Shown here: in pieces, positions 8,883 to 17,882 of the stretch
How the letters are laid out: the number at the start of each line of letters is the position of its first letter
Numbering within the stretch: position 1 is the stretch's first letter
Notes under the pieces: model-generated
What the model saw: the letters and a program-made list of their open reading frames with translations, nothing else
Told to the model about the DNA's origin: nothing
Databases searched by the model: none
NCBI RefSeq assembly: GCF_017051705.1
Contig: NZ_JAFIDJ010000001.1
Coordinates: 1 to 64,000 of the forward strand
DNA from: Algoriphagus lutimaris
GTDB lineage: Bacteria; Bacteroidota; Bacteroidia; Cytophagales; Cyclobacteriaceae
Direction of reading: 5' to 3'
Length of the DNA: 64,000 nucleotides
Translations under genes and position numbers: made by a program

Positions 8883-9586
8883 TGCTTTGGACCGCTGTCA
8901 TACTTGGTTTTTTGGGATCATTCCACTGTGTTGGAATGTGTGGGCCAATTGCTTTGGCAGTGGGAGGATCCAATAAAAATAAATTTTTAGGTAAAAAAAT
9001 AGTTTACCACTTTGGACGAAGTTTTACTTACTCCCTATTAGGACTTCTGGTAGGTAGTCTAGGTTTTTCCTTAGCATTGGCAGGAGTTCAGAAAGGCCTA
9101 TCTATTGGGATGGGAATAATTATTTTAATCCTTGCACTTTCTATTAAAAAATCAGATCAATTCCTATCAATCCCAATTTTTTCAGGATTTGTAAAATGGA
9201 TCAAAAAGACCTTAGGAACCTATCTAAAATCTGGAAAAACAGCTGCTTATTTAAGTACAGGTATGATCAATGGTTTATTGCCTTGTGGCATGGTCTATAT
9301 GGCACTGATCGCAGCTTTGGCTTTGCAAAATCCTTGGTTAGGAGCGGCCTACATGTTTTTCTTTGGATTGGGTACTGTGCCGCTCTTATTGGCATTAATG
9401 ATTTCTGGAAGTCTTTTTAGTCTGTCTTTAAGACAAAAATTCCAATCAGCTATCCCTTACTTGGGAGTTCTGATTGGAATACTATTTATTTTTAGAGGCT
9501 TGGGCTTAGGGCTGCATGGCTTTAGTCCTGAATTGCAAGTCTATGACTATGGCACTGAACAAATCGAAATAACGATGTGCCGTTAA
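8882..9586 (+). CDS. TauE/SafE-family (DsbD-like) membrane protein of the cbb3 locus
   Basis: A 234-residue protein with about six membrane helices. The N-terminal motif H15-C16-x3-C20-G-P and a second GLLPCGMVY motif in the middle are typical of the TauE/SafE-like branch (DsbD_2 type) that commonly closes cco operons. Its role there is probably metal (copper) or redox handling during oxidase assembly, inferred from position rather than shown. It starts on the last base of ccoH and its end overlaps the convergent hemN by four bases, so no terminator lies between the two genes. Confidence 0.85.
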   Translation: MLWTAVILGFLGSFHCVGMCGPIALAVGGSNKNKFLGKKIVYHFGRSFTYSLLGLLVGSLGFSLALAGVQKGLSIGMGIIILILALSIKKSDQFLSIPIFSGFVKWIKKTLGTYLKSGKTAAYLSTGMINGLLPCGMVYMALIAALALQNPWLGAAYMFFFGLGTVPLLLALMISGSLFSLSLRQKFQSAIPYLGVLIGILFIFRGLGLGLHGFSPELQVYDYGTEQIEITMCR

Positions 9587-10941
9587 ATCGCTTTACTAAA
9601 TACTTGATGTTGCTTTTGGTTTTCGGCTAGTCTTAAATCCAACTGCTTGCAAACATGACGGATAATTGCCATCCCCATTTCGGTAATTTCTAATTTTCCA
9701 TCTTCTAATCTGATCAGATTTTCAGATTCCATATTTTTCAGTTTAAAAATCTGATCTTCATTTAGCTTTTCCCAAACCTGCAAAGGGATATGTGCTTCAT
9801 TTCTACAAATCAAGTCAAGAATGATTTCTCTGATCTGAATATCTTCTTTTGTTAATACGTGTCCTTTTTGAATCGCCCATAGATTTTCGTTCATGGTTTC
9901 TTTATAGGCTTCAATATTCTTTTCGTTTTGAGCATAGCCAAGATGTATATCACTAATACTACTTGCGCCCAAGCCAATTAATATCTTGGAAGGAGAGGTG
10001 GTGTAGCCCATGAAATTTCTATGCAAAGTACCCTTGTGTTTTGCCAAGTTTAGTGGGTCATTGGGTAGGGCAAAATGATCCATTCCTACTTCCTCATATC
10101 CTAGATCAATTAATTTTTTTCTTCCAAATTCATATAATGCCCGCTTTTCAATATCTACAGGTAAATGTTTTTCAAAGCTCTTTTGTGCAGGGAATACGGT
10201 TGGTAGATGCGCATAGGAATAAAAAGCAATGCGATCCGGTTTTAAATCGGCCACCTTCTCAAAGGTATCTTCTAGAGATGCTATTGTCTGATGTGGCAGT
10301 CCATAAATCAAATCAAAGTTGATAGAAGTATACCCCGACTTTCGAGCATTTTCGGTAGCTTCAATTACCTTTTCCAAAGGTTGTAGCCTATGAATGGCCA
10401 GCTGTACTTTCGAGTCAAAGTCTTGAATCCCATAACTCACTCGATCAAAACCGAGGCTATTTAATGTTTGTAAGTGGGCCAAGGTAGTGTTGTTGGGGTG
10501 TCCTTCAAAACTGAATTCGGCCGATTCCAAAACTTCAGAATTTTGAATGATTTCGTTAAGAAAATACTCTAGGGATTCAGGTTGGAAAAAGGTAGGTGTT
10601 CCGCCGCCAAGATGAATTCCAGCTAGCTTGGGCTTGCTATTAAATAGCTTAAGGTATTTTTTCCATTCAGTTAGGATAGCGTCCAAATAGGGAATTTCCA
10701 CCGAATGGTTTTTAGTAATTCGTTTATTACAGCCGCAATAGGAACAAAGGCTTTCACAATAGGGAAGGTGGATGTATAAAGTAATTCCTTCTTGTTCACC
10801 AAACTGGTCAAATGCAGTTTGAACAAGCGCTTCCCAGGTCTCTGAATGAAGGTTGTTTTCCCAAAGTGGTACCGTTGGATACGAAGTATAACGAGGTGCA
10901 GGTTTGTTATACTTTTCTATAAGTTCTGGTGATAAAGTCAT
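9583..10941 (-). CDS. hemN: oxygen-independent coproporphyrinogen III oxidase HemN
   Basis: A 452-residue radical SAM enzyme that converts coproporphyrinogen III to protoporphyrinogen IX without oxygen, a step of heme synthesis. The radical SAM cysteines are C62, C66 and C69 (CxxxCxxC), followed by the GGGTP motif and the HemN C-terminal domain. The frame is open six codons further to a TTG at 10959, but the ATG at 10941 fits the family N terminus and follows a purine-rich stretch. It is convergent with the cbb3 locus, a common association because low oxygen needs both the oxidase and oxygen-independent heme synthesis. A 14-bp inverted repeat lies 13 bases upstream. Confidence 0.94.
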   Translation of the reverse strand: MTLSPELIEKYNKPAPRYTSYPTVPLWENNLHSETWEALVQTAFDQFGEQEGITLYIHLPYCESLCSYCGCNKRITKNHSVEIPYLDAILTEWKKYLKLFNSKPKLAGIHLGGGTPTFFQPESLEYFLNEIIQNSEVLESAEFSFEGHPNNTTLAHLQTLNSLGFDRVSYGIQDFDSKVQLAIHRLQPLEKVIEATENARKSGYTSINFDLIYGLPHQTIASLEDTFEKVADLKPDRIAFYSYAHLPTVFPAQKSFEKHLPVDIEKRALYEFGRKKLIDLGYEEVGMDHFALPNDPLNLAKHKGTLHRNFMGYTTSPSKILIGLGASSISDIHLGYAQNEKNIEAYKETMNENLWAIQKGHVLTKEDIQIREIILDLICRNEAHIPLQVWEKLNEDQIFKLKNMESENLIRLEDGKLEITEMGMAIIRHVCKQLDLRLAENQKQHQVFSKAI

Positions 10942-10953
10942 TCTTTTTTCTTT

Positions 10954-10967
10954 GTACAAAACTGTAC
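10954..10967 (-). promoter_or_regulatory. inverted repeat upstream of hemN, candidate operator
   Basis: GTACA (10954-10958) and TGTAC (10963-10967) form a perfect five-base inverted repeat with a 4-base spacer, 13 bases upstream of the hemN ATG. It does not match the TTGAT-N4-ATCAA FNR consensus, though the symmetry and spacing are of the size bound by CRP/FNR-type dimers. A regulatory role is inference. Confidence 0.3.
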
Positions 10968-11001
10968 TTAAATGACTTTTTTTTGACTGACTAGAATAAG
11001 A

Positions 11002-11029
11002 CTAAAACCTGATATTTATCAGGTTTTAG
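11002..11029 (-). terminator. hairpin between the bat operon and hemN
   Basis: CTAAAACCTGAT (11002-11013) is perfectly complementary to ATCAGGTTTTAG (11018-11029) with a 4-base loop. It lies 17 bases behind the batA stop. On the minus strand the tail is only moderately T-rich (TCTTATTCT), so it probably ends the bat operon but could be a symmetric regulatory site for hemN. Confidence 0.5.
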
Positions 11030-11045
11030 CGATTTGTAGGAATAT

Positions 11046-12089
11046 CTAATCAAGTAGGAAATTATTGAGAAAGCTACTTTTCAAAAGTAACCAGACAAAG
11101 AATAATAGGATTCCCCAAAATAAATAAATACGATAGTAATCTGAAGTCTCTTTATACCTGTTTTCTATAATTTCTGCCTTTTCCAAGGTGTCAATTCTTT
11201 CAAAAATACTATTTAGTGTACCTCCGTCTGATGCCCTAAAAAACTCTCCATTACCAATTTTTGCAATTTCTCTTAAAGTAGTTTCATCCAGGTAACTTTC
11301 CACCATTTGAGGTCTCCCGAAAAAATCAGTCCCGTAAGGAACCATCCCATCTTTTCCCACTGCAATGGTATATATTTTTATATCTAATGCAGAGGCAAGT
11401 TCCGCTGCAAACAGAGGGTCTACGTTTCCAGCATTACTTTCACCATCACTCAGTAGAATCAAAACTTTGGAAGCCGACTCTGATTCTTTCATTCGATTGG
11501 TTGCTGAGGCTATTGCGGAACCGATGGCAGTACCTTTTGCTTCCATCATATTAAATGAAATATCCTCTATCAAATCTGTCAAAAGCTGATAATCATTCGT
11601 CAATGGCGCAAGTGAATATGCTTCTCCTGCAAATACCACCATTCCTATTCTATCTCCAAAACGGCCGTTGATAAAGTCAACAGCGGTGGATTTAGCTGCT
11701 TCCAACCGATTTGGCGTAAAATCTTGAAGATCCATGGATTCAGAAATATCCATTACTAAGACAATGTCTATTCCTTCCGTAAATTGCTCTACCCGTTCGT
11801 TACTTCGCTGAGGTCTTCCTAAGGCGATCACGATCATGACCAAGGCCAAGAAGAAGAATCCTGTAGGGATAAGTCTAAGGTAAGTCCATGGATTGTTTTT
11901 TGCGGCTCTTTTAGGAAGTGAAAGCTCTAAAACAGGATTTTTCAAAAACTTCACGAAAATTCTCAAAAGCATAAGCGCAGGAATGATCCAAAGCAAATGC
12001 AGAATCCAAATATTTTCCCATTCGTATGATTTGAAGGTCTCAGGCAAAAACCAAGACCAGCTAAAAAACTCAGCTAGTTGCTCTTGCAT
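11046..12089 (-). CDS. batA: BatA-like von Willebrand factor A domain membrane protein
   Basis: A 347-residue protein with membrane helices at about 28-48 and 74-92, a VWA domain at about 105-290 with an intact metal-ion site (D114-x-S116-x-S118), and a C-terminal helix at about 320-340. This is the BatA architecture of Bacteroides aerotolerance operons: inner-membrane anchored with the VWA domain outside the membrane. It overlaps the upstream gene by 20 bases and is the last gene of the operon. BatB, BatC and BatD, which normally follow, are absent; a hairpin and hemN come next. VWA/MoxR/DUF58 systems are thought to act in envelope protein folding or metal insertion, but the exact role here is unknown. 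Confidence 0.9.
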   Translation of the reverse strand: MQEQLAEFFSWSWFLPETFKSYEWENIWILHLLWIIPALMLLRIFVKFLKNPVLELSLPKRAAKNNPWTYLRLIPTGFFFLALVMIVIALGRPQRSNERVEQFTEGIDIVLVMDISESMDLQDFTPNRLEAAKSTAVDFINGRFGDRIGMVVFAGEAYSLAPLTNDYQLLTDLIEDISFNMMEAKGTAIGSAIASATNRMKESESASKVLILLSDGESNAGNVDPLFAAELASALDIKIYTIAVGKDGMVPYGTDFFGRPQMVESYLDETTLREIAKIGNGEFFRASDGGTLNSIFERIDTLEKAEIIENRYKETSDYYRIYLFWGILLFFVWLLLKSSFLNNFLLD

Positions 12090-12966
12090 GCTTCATCTCG
12101 TTTAGTTTTTCTAAATGCTTTTCTTTTGCTACCTGAAGTAGATAATCAGTAGCTTCTTCACTTTTTTCTGAAACCCCTGCATAAATGATCAAGTCAATTG
12201 CTCTTAATGCTTTGAAAACTTCAGGGTCATCCAGTTTTTCCCCGATTTCGCTGGAAGTCCACTCTTGGAAAGGCTGGTGAGTGAGTTTCTCCATAAATGA
12301 TTTCCAAAGTCCCTGTACTTCATCTGCAAGGTCCAAGGTAGGGTTTTGGGTAAGAAGAGTGGTTTGTTTGATCCATTCTTTTTCAAATTGCCTCCATCTT
12401 CTTTTTTGACTTTTATCCTTAAGTAAGCGTTTGATACGTTCCGCAAATAGGAGATAGAATACCAATAAGACTAAAACAATTCCTCCTAACAGAACCCCAA
12501 TGACAATCCAATTGAATTCTTTTTCAAGTGGCTGATATACATTGTTTTCCTGAAAAACAGGTTGCTCTGGAATACTGTCTAACGTGAGCTTTAATTTTAA
12601 TTCGGCCTCTAATGGGAAATGAGTGATGCTATCGTATCTGGTTAACTCATATACTGGAAGCGTCATAAAGATACTGGGCTCCAGAGAAAAGTTGGAAACA
12701 TAATAGATAGTACTATCACTGGTTACTCCTTCGATAGTACTCGAAATAAATGTCTTTTTTTCAAGCAGCACCAACGGGGAATAATCATATAATGAATCAG
12801 GAAATATTAGCTGTTTCTGTTCAGGGTAGGTAGCTTTTAAAACATAACCTACACGTTCTCCAAGTTTTGCAGAATCCTGGAGAAAATATCCATCTATCTT
12901 GACCTCTTGAGCCCAGCTTAGAACGGGGAGGAAAAATAAAAGAATGATTTTACTTAGTTTACCCAC
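12070..12966 (-). CDS. Bat-operon membrane protein (DUF4381-like)
   Basis: A 298-residue protein with a signal peptide (ending near LSWAQE), a beta-rich periplasmic region to about 150, one membrane helix at about 155-175 and a basic then helical cytoplasmic C-terminal half. The pattern matches the small membrane partner found between DUF58 and BatA genes in Bacteroidota. The start is GTG at 12966, overlapping the DUF58 gene by 8 bases. No nearby ATG would keep the signal peptide, which supports the GTG. It probably forms a membrane complex with BatA. Family name moderately sure, function unknown. Confidence 0.78.
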   Translation of the reverse strand: MGKLSKIILLFFLPVLSWAQEVKIDGYFLQDSAKLGERVGYVLKATYPEQKQLIFPDSLYDYSPLVLLEKKTFISSTIEGVTSDSTIYYVSNFSLEPSIFMTLPVYELTRYDSITHFPLEAELKLKLTLDSIPEQPVFQENNVYQPLEKEFNWIVIGVLLGGIVLVLLVFYLLFAERIKRLLKDKSQKRRWRQFEKEWIKQTTLLTQNPTLDLADEVQGLWKSFMEKLTHQPFQEWTSSEIGEKLDDPEVFKALRAIDLIIYAGVSEKSEEATDYLLQVAKEKHLEKLNEMKHARATS

Positions 12967-13837
12967 GTTTCATTCTTTTGTTTCTGTACTTAAATAATTC
13001 AATTAATGGGGCTACGATATCTTGACTCGTATCAATACTTAGGTAATTGATCTGATTTTTTTTACAAATTTCTTGAAGGTTCACCCGTTCCGAAGAAAAA
13101 GTTTCAGCAATTTTTTTTGAAAAACTTCCGAAGGCTGTATTTACCCAAGTTGTTTTACCTCTCTCTTTATCATAGATGGGAATAATTCCTAAAGAAGGTA
13201 ACGCTGATTCCCTTGGGTCTGTCAACTGGATTGCTACCAAGTCATGTCTTTCTGCCAGAGCTCTGAAAGGTCTTTCATAACCTTCATCGATAAAGTCAGA
13301 AATCACAATGATGACACTTCTTTTTTTAATAAGATTTAATGCGAAGGTAAACATGGCATTCAAATCTGTTTTTAAAGATTTGTTCTCATGCTCAAAGATC
13401 CCTCTAACCATCTTTACACCTTGTTTTGGACCTTTACCGGGTAAAATCAGGTTCTCTTTTTGATCAGAAAAGCTGATAAGTCCTACCTGACTGCCATCAA
13501 AGACCGCAGCAAGGTTAAGCACTCCTGCGATGATTTTTCCCTGATCTATTTTCTTGTTTCCTACTTGACCAATATCCTGACTTCCACTGATGTCCAATAA
13601 GAAATAAACACATTGATCTTTGTCTTCACGAAAGGTCTTTACAAAGGTACCATGACCTTTAGCAGACACTTTCCATTCGATCGTTCTTACATCATCCCCG
13701 TATTGATAAGGACGTAAGTCGTCAAATTCCAAACCAGAGCCTTTGAACAGAGATTGGTACTCTCCTTGCAAGTGGTTGTTAGCCACTTTTCGGATCATTA
13801 TCTCATATTTTCTAAGCTTACTGAATAGTTGATTCAT
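12959..13837 (-). CDS. DUF58 domain protein of the bat operon
   Basis: A 292-residue soluble protein. Residues about 30-75 carry the DUF58 core (GSGLEFDDLRPYQYGDDVR, then the IEWKVSAKG stretch), followed by a degenerate VWA-like fold with DISGS near residue 99. DUF58 proteins are normally partnered with a MoxR AAA+ ATPase. None is encoded here: upstream is the divergent DUF4296 gene. It is the first gene of a three-gene minus-strand operon with overlapping reading frames. The ATPase may be encoded elsewhere. Confidence 0.9.
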   Translation of the reverse strand: MNQLFSKLRKYEIMIRKVANNHLQGEYQSLFKGSGLEFDDLRPYQYGDDVRTIEWKVSAKGHGTFVKTFREDKDQCVYFLLDISGSQDIGQVGNKKIDQGKIIAGVLNLAAVFDGSQVGLISFSDQKENLILPGKGPKQGVKMVRGIFEHENKSLKTDLNAMFTFALNLIKKRSVIIVISDFIDEGYERPFRALAERHDLVAIQLTDPRESALPSLGIIPIYDKERGKTTWVNTAFGSFSKKIAETFSSERVNLQEICKKNQINYLSIDTSQDIVAPLIELFKYRNKRMKRG

Positions 13838-13943
13838 TCCTGGAGATTTGAACTGGCTAATTTATAGGAACAGGTTGAATTATAAAATTTGTCTTATATG
13901 AAGGGTGAAGGAAATTTCAGTTAAAAAACCATAATTTTACATC

Positions 13944-14303
13944 GTGAAACGATTACTACTAATTTGTTTAAGTCTCCTTTTTGTAGCCTCTTGCTCCAAA
14001 GATGAGAAACCAAAAGGTTTGTTGAGTCAGGATAAAATGATTAATGTCTTGATTGATATACAGATAACGGAGGGGATTGCCAGTGCAATTCCAGTGCCCT
14101 ATGATTCTTCTGAGGTTTTATACAAATTAATGGAAAAAGAAGTCTTCAAAAAACATCAAGTTGAAGATTCAGTTTTTACTCAAAGCCTCCGATATTACCT
14201 GCAATACCCAGGAATCATGGATAATATGTACGCCCAGATTTTAGATTCGTTGGCAGCAAGAGAAACAATTGGAATTAAAAAAGACGAAGGAGAGATTTTC
14301 TAA
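13944..14303 (+). CDS. DUF4296 domain lipoprotein
   Basis: A 119-residue protein with a type II signal peptide (LLFVASC, lipid-modified C17) and the DUF4296 pattern: MINVLIDIQITEG near residue 32 and YYLQYPGIMDNMYAQILDSL in the C-terminal half. The family is a Bacteroidota-specific small lipoprotein of unknown function. The start is GTG at 13944 directly before the KRLLLICLSL signal. The stop overlaps the mutS2 start (TAATG), so the two are co-translated. Confidence 0.85.
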   Translation: MKRLLLICLSLLFVASCSKDEKPKGLLSQDKMINVLIDIQITEGIASAIPVPYDSSEVLYKLMEKEVFKKHQVEDSVFTQSLRYYLQYPGIMDNMYAQILDSLAARETIGIKKDEGEIF

Positions 14304-16690
14304 TGATATACCCCTCTAATTTAGAGCAAAAAATAAATTTCGGAAAGGTCAAGGAATTACTTAAAGAGGAATGCACCTCTCCTTTGGGAATGAGTTATGT
14401 AGATAAAGTTTCCTTTTCTTCTGATCCCAAATTGGTTGTAAAACTCCTAGACCAAACACATGAATTTTTTCAGATCCTGATTTCCGGGGAAGTTTTTCCC
14501 TCCTCCAATTTTACGAACCTTTATCCTTTTTTAGATAAAGCCAAATTGGAAGGCTCATTTCTAGATCAGGAGGATTTTCATGAAGTGAAGTTGGCTCTAT
14601 ATACCTTGAGAGGATGTATTTCATTTTTTAAAAAATTTGGGGATGAATATCCTGCTCTTAGTCAACTTCTGGGATTATTGGTTGATCTGGATTTGAGCTT
14701 ACTGAAATCAATAGAACAAGTAATCGATGAAAAAGGAAAGATCAGAAGTAATGCGAGTAGAGATCTTCAATTGATAAGGAACCAGATCATTTTTGAAGAA
14801 GGAAGGCTAAGAAAGGTGATGGAAAGAATCTTTAAAGAGGCAAGGGCCAAAGGTCTAACTCCTGAAGATTCGGCTATGACCATCCGTGGAGGCAGAATGG
14901 TGATTCCAGTGGCAGCAGAAAATAAGAGGAAGCTAAGAGGGTTTATCCATGATGAATCTGCAACAGGCCAAACTGTCTTTATGGAGCCAGAAGAAGCCTT
15001 GGATATCAATAATGAAATCCGGGATTTGGAATACATGGAGCGCCGTGAGATTATCAAAATACTCACGACTCTAACTGATAAATTGCGACCGACAATCCCT
15101 GCATTAAGAAAAGCGACAAATTACCTGGGTTTGATGGATTTTGTCAGAGCAAAAGCAAAATTTGCTCAAAAGACAGAGAGCGTAAAACCTGAGATCACCA
15201 AAGAAAGACAATTGACTTGGACCAAAGCAAGGCATCCACTCTTGGAAATGGCTTTGAAAAGCCAAGGAAAGAGAATCATTCCTTTGGATGTGAAATTAGG
15301 AGGGCATGAGCGTCTGTTAGTGATTTCAGGACCCAACGCAGGAGGAAAATCAGTAACCCTAAAAACAGTAGCATTGCTCCAGTATATGTTGCAATGTGGT
15401 TTGTTAATCCCTGTTCAGCCTGATTCAAAAAGCTCGCTCTTTGATAATTTCTTCATCGATATTGGAGATGAACAGAATCTTGAAAATGACTTGAGTACAT
15501 ATAGCTCTCATCTCCTAAGTATGAAGCATTTTACTCAATTTTCGAATAGAAAGACGATCCTCTTCATTGATGAATTTGGAACAGGAACTGAACCGCAGTT
15601 TGGTGGGGCGATTGCTGAATCTATATTACTGGCTTTGAATAAATTAGGAGCCTTTGGTATTGTGACTACCCACTATGGAAACCTGAAGCAGATAGCCAAT
15701 AAGAACCAAGGGTTGGTAAATGGGGCCATGCGCTATGATGTAGATAAATTGGAGCCACTGTACCAATTGGAAATTGGTAAGCCAGGATCTTCTTTTGCTT
15801 TGGAAATCGCCTCTAAAATCGGGATTTCTAAAGATATTCTTCAATATGCAAAGGATAACATCGGAGAAGAACGGGTTCGCTACGATAGATTGTTGACCCA
15901 GCTTGAAAATGAGAAGAATCAATACACTAGCCTATTGGCAGATGCAAAAGCAAAAGAAAGGTTACTCAAGACCAGGCTCAGAGAATATAATGAACTGAAA
16001 GAAACCTTAGAGCTTACAAAGAAGCGATATATCCAAGAGGCCAAACAAGAAGCCAAAGCATTATTGGATCAAACCAATAAAAAAATCGAATCTACTATCC
16101 GTCAGATAAAGGAAGACAAAGCAGATAAAGAGGCCACTAAAAAAATCCGACAGGAACTCGAAACATTTAAAGAGGAGGTAAAACCTGAGAAAATGGCCAT
16201 TAAAGATCCGGAGATCGTGGTTATAGGTGGCAAAATTTCCAATGGAGATTGGGTCAGGTTAAAAGATAATGGAGCGATTGCTCAAGTGCTTCAGGTGAAA
16301 AATAAGGAAGTGGAACTTTCAATTGGAGAGTTGAAATCTAATGTTAAGCTTTCTAGATTGGAAAAAATCTCCCAAACTCAGGTGAAGAAAGAATTGAAGT
16401 CATCTTCCAAAAGAAGTGGGTATAACACCAACGAGAAACTCATGGATTTTTCTCCAAACTTGGATTTGAGAGGAAAAAGGGGAGAAGAAGTGCTGTCTAT
16501 AATCCAGACATTTATTGATGAAGGATTTATGTTTGGAGTCAAAGACCTAAGGATCGTTCATGGAAAAGGTGATGGGATCCTAAGAGATATTACCAGAAAT
16601 TTACTTAGAACCATGCCTCAGGTGGCAAGGTTGGAGGATGAGCATCCTGATCGTGGTGGAGCTGGGGTAACTCTGGTAACTTTAAAATAG
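14303..16690 (+). CDS. mutS2: MutS2-family ATPase/endonuclease with Smr domain
   Basis: A 795-residue protein, the usual MutS2 length. The N-terminal half holds the MutS core and clamp-like region. The ATPase domain has Walker A GPNAGGKS near residue 343, STYSSHL, and Walker B ILFIDEFGTGTEP. A long coiled coil follows at about 510-620, and the C-terminal Smr nuclease domain (about 715-795) has LDLRGKRGEE and HGKGDGILR. MutS2 lacks the mismatch-recognition domain and acts on recombination intermediates and, in some bacteria, on collided ribosomes. It follows the lipoprotein gene directly and ends at a shared hairpin. Confidence 0.94.
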   Translation: MIYPSNLEQKINFGKVKELLKEECTSPLGMSYVDKVSFSSDPKLVVKLLDQTHEFFQILISGEVFPSSNFTNLYPFLDKAKLEGSFLDQEDFHEVKLALYTLRGCISFFKKFGDEYPALSQLLGLLVDLDLSLLKSIEQVIDEKGKIRSNASRDLQLIRNQIIFEEGRLRKVMERIFKEARAKGLTPEDSAMTIRGGRMVIPVAAENKRKLRGFIHDESATGQTVFMEPEEALDINNEIRDLEYMERREIIKILTTLTDKLRPTIPALRKATNYLGLMDFVRAKAKFAQKTESVKPEITKERQLTWTKARHPLLEMALKSQGKRIIPLDVKLGGHERLLVISGPNAGGKSVTLKTVALLQYMLQCGLLIPVQPDSKSSLFDNFFIDIGDEQNLENDLSTYSSHLLSMKHFTQFSNRKTILFIDEFGTGTEPQFGGAIAESILLALNKLGAFGIVTTHYGNLKQIANKNQGLVNGAMRYDVDKLEPLYQLEIGKPGSSFALEIASKIGISKDILQYAKDNIGEERVRYDRLLTQLENEKNQYTSLLADAKAKERLLKTRLREYNELKETLELTKKRYIQEAKQEAKALLDQTNKKIESTIRQIKEDKADKEATKKIRQELETFKEEVKPEKMAIKDPEIVVIGGKISNGDWVRLKDNGAIAQVLQVKNKEVELSIGELKSNVKLSRLEKISQTQVKKELKSSSKRSGYNTNEKLMDFSPNLDLRGKRGEEVLSIIQTFIDEGFMFGVKDLRIVHGKGDGILRDITRNLLRTMPQVARLEDEHPDRGGAGVTLVTLK

Positions 16691-16691
16691 C

Positions 16692-16718
16692 AAAGGGGCA
16701 TTTTTAGCTCCTTTTTCT
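16692..16718. terminator. bidirectional terminator behind mutS2
   Basis: AAAGGGGC (16692-16699) pairs with GCTCCTTT (16707-16714), with one G-T wobble, and is followed by TTCTT on the plus strand. It sits between two convergent genes only 27 bases apart. Confidence 0.55.
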
Positions 16719-17203
16719 TAATCCTTCAAAAGATCAAATTCGTAGGTTCCTGCAATGGCTTGGACCCCATTGATTCTAGCTCCTGGTAAAGGAATAGTAA
16801 AGATCAAAACCAGGCGATCACCAGTTCGGGTGAATGAAATCTCTCTACCGGAAACTGGTTTAGATCCGGTCAAAACTATTTTGTCAAAATTACTACCAGC
16901 AAAAGACCAAGTTCCTGCATTATCAAAAATGTCATTGTTGTTTTTACTGGTATATGTTTTAGCGGCTGTGTTGGCACTCAAATTCAATTCAAAGTTTTGA
17001 TAAAGGTCTGTGACCAAGGTCCCATCTCTTTTGACGGTACCTCCTCCTGCAATAACCCAATTTATTCTACCAGTTTCTGTTAATGCTTCAATCGCTAATT
17101 CCTCAGCTGTTTTTTGAGGAGGGGTTGGATCGTCATTCCAACAAGCTTGAGCGAAAGCTGCAATAATTACAAAGGATAAGAATCTAAAATATTTGAGTTT
17201 CAT
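16718..17203 (-). CDS. predicted lipoprotein, unknown function
   Basis: A 161-residue protein with a type II signal peptide (AAFAQAC, lipid-modified C21) followed by an acidic/proline linker and a beta-rich domain. The second half has repeated strand-like segments (NAGTWSFAGSNFDKIVLTG and neighbours), resembling small lipocalin-like or adhesin-like lipoproteins of Bacteroidota. I do not recognise a named family. It follows the lpx/ABC gene string by 56 bases on the same strand; co-transcription is possible. Confidence 0.78.
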   Translation of the reverse strand: MKLKYFRFLSFVIIAAFAQACWNDDPTPPQKTAEELAIEALTETGRINWVIAGGGTVKRDGTLVTDLYQNFELNLSANTAAKTYTSKNNNDIFDNAGTWSFAGSNFDKIVLTGSKPVSGREISFTRTGDRLVLIFTIPLPGARINGVQAIAGTYEFDLLKD

Positions 17204-17259
17204 GAATTGAATTGTTCCTTCTTAAAAATAAATATACACAAGTATCCCTAAAACTAATC

Positions 17260-17880
17260 TTATTTGTAGTCCTCTAGTTTTATTTTTTGCGTACAAAACT
17301 CATATTCTCTAGGTTCATTGGAACAAACGAAAATTGTTCGATCTGATTTATAAGTATCGATCAATTCTTGGTACCATTGAATTCCTTTTTTATCGAGGTT
17401 TGATGTAGGTTCGTCCAAAAATATAAGAGGGACTTCCGAAAATAATGCGATACCAAGTTTTACTCTTTGTTTCATTCCAGAAGAAAACTGGGAGATTGGC
17501 TTATTAGCATGTTGTTCCAAATACAGCATAGAAATGATCTTTTCTACCGTAAAATTGGAAATCATATCCTTGAACTTGAAATGAAATTTCAATAATTCTT
17601 CGAGGGTGAATTCCTCAGGTAGCTCCATGTATGGTGCTGCGACACTTAAATAGGAAAACCAATCAGATTCTGAAATCGATTGGTTTTTATAGATGTAGTT
17701 GACTTTTCCTGAGGTAAGGGGAATGGCCCCACTGATGCATTTGAGTAAGGTGGATTTACCAGAACCATTGCTTCCCGTGACAGCCAAAGATTCACCTGAT
17801 TCTAATGTTAAATCCAGGTTTTTAAAAATCCATTCATATTGAAAGCGCTTTGTAGCCTTTTCAAGTTGGATTTTAAACAT
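17260..17880 (-). CDS. ABC transporter ATP-binding protein, CcmA-like
   Basis: A 206-residue ATPase with Walker A GSNGSGKST at about 36-44, Q-loop region, signature FSSGMKQR, Walker B LIFLDEPTSNLD and an EPREYEF segment in place of the usual H-loop histidine. Its short length resembles the heme-exporter ATPase CcmA, but no ccmB or ccmC permease lies nearby, so the partner membrane protein is unknown. The stop of lpxA is 2 bases upstream, making it the next gene of the lipid A operon. Substrate not assigned. Confidence 0.82.
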   Translation of the reverse strand: MFKIQLEKATKRFQYEWIFKNLDLTLESGESLAVTGSNGSGKSTLLKCISGAIPLTSGKVNYIYKNQSISESDWFSYLSVAAPYMELPEEFTLEELLKFHFKFKDMISNFTVEKIISMLYLEQHANKPISQFSSGMKQRVKLGIALFSEVPLIFLDEPTSNLDKKGIQWYQELIDTYKSDRTIFVCSNEPREYEFCTQKIKLEDYK

Positions 17881-17882
17881 GA

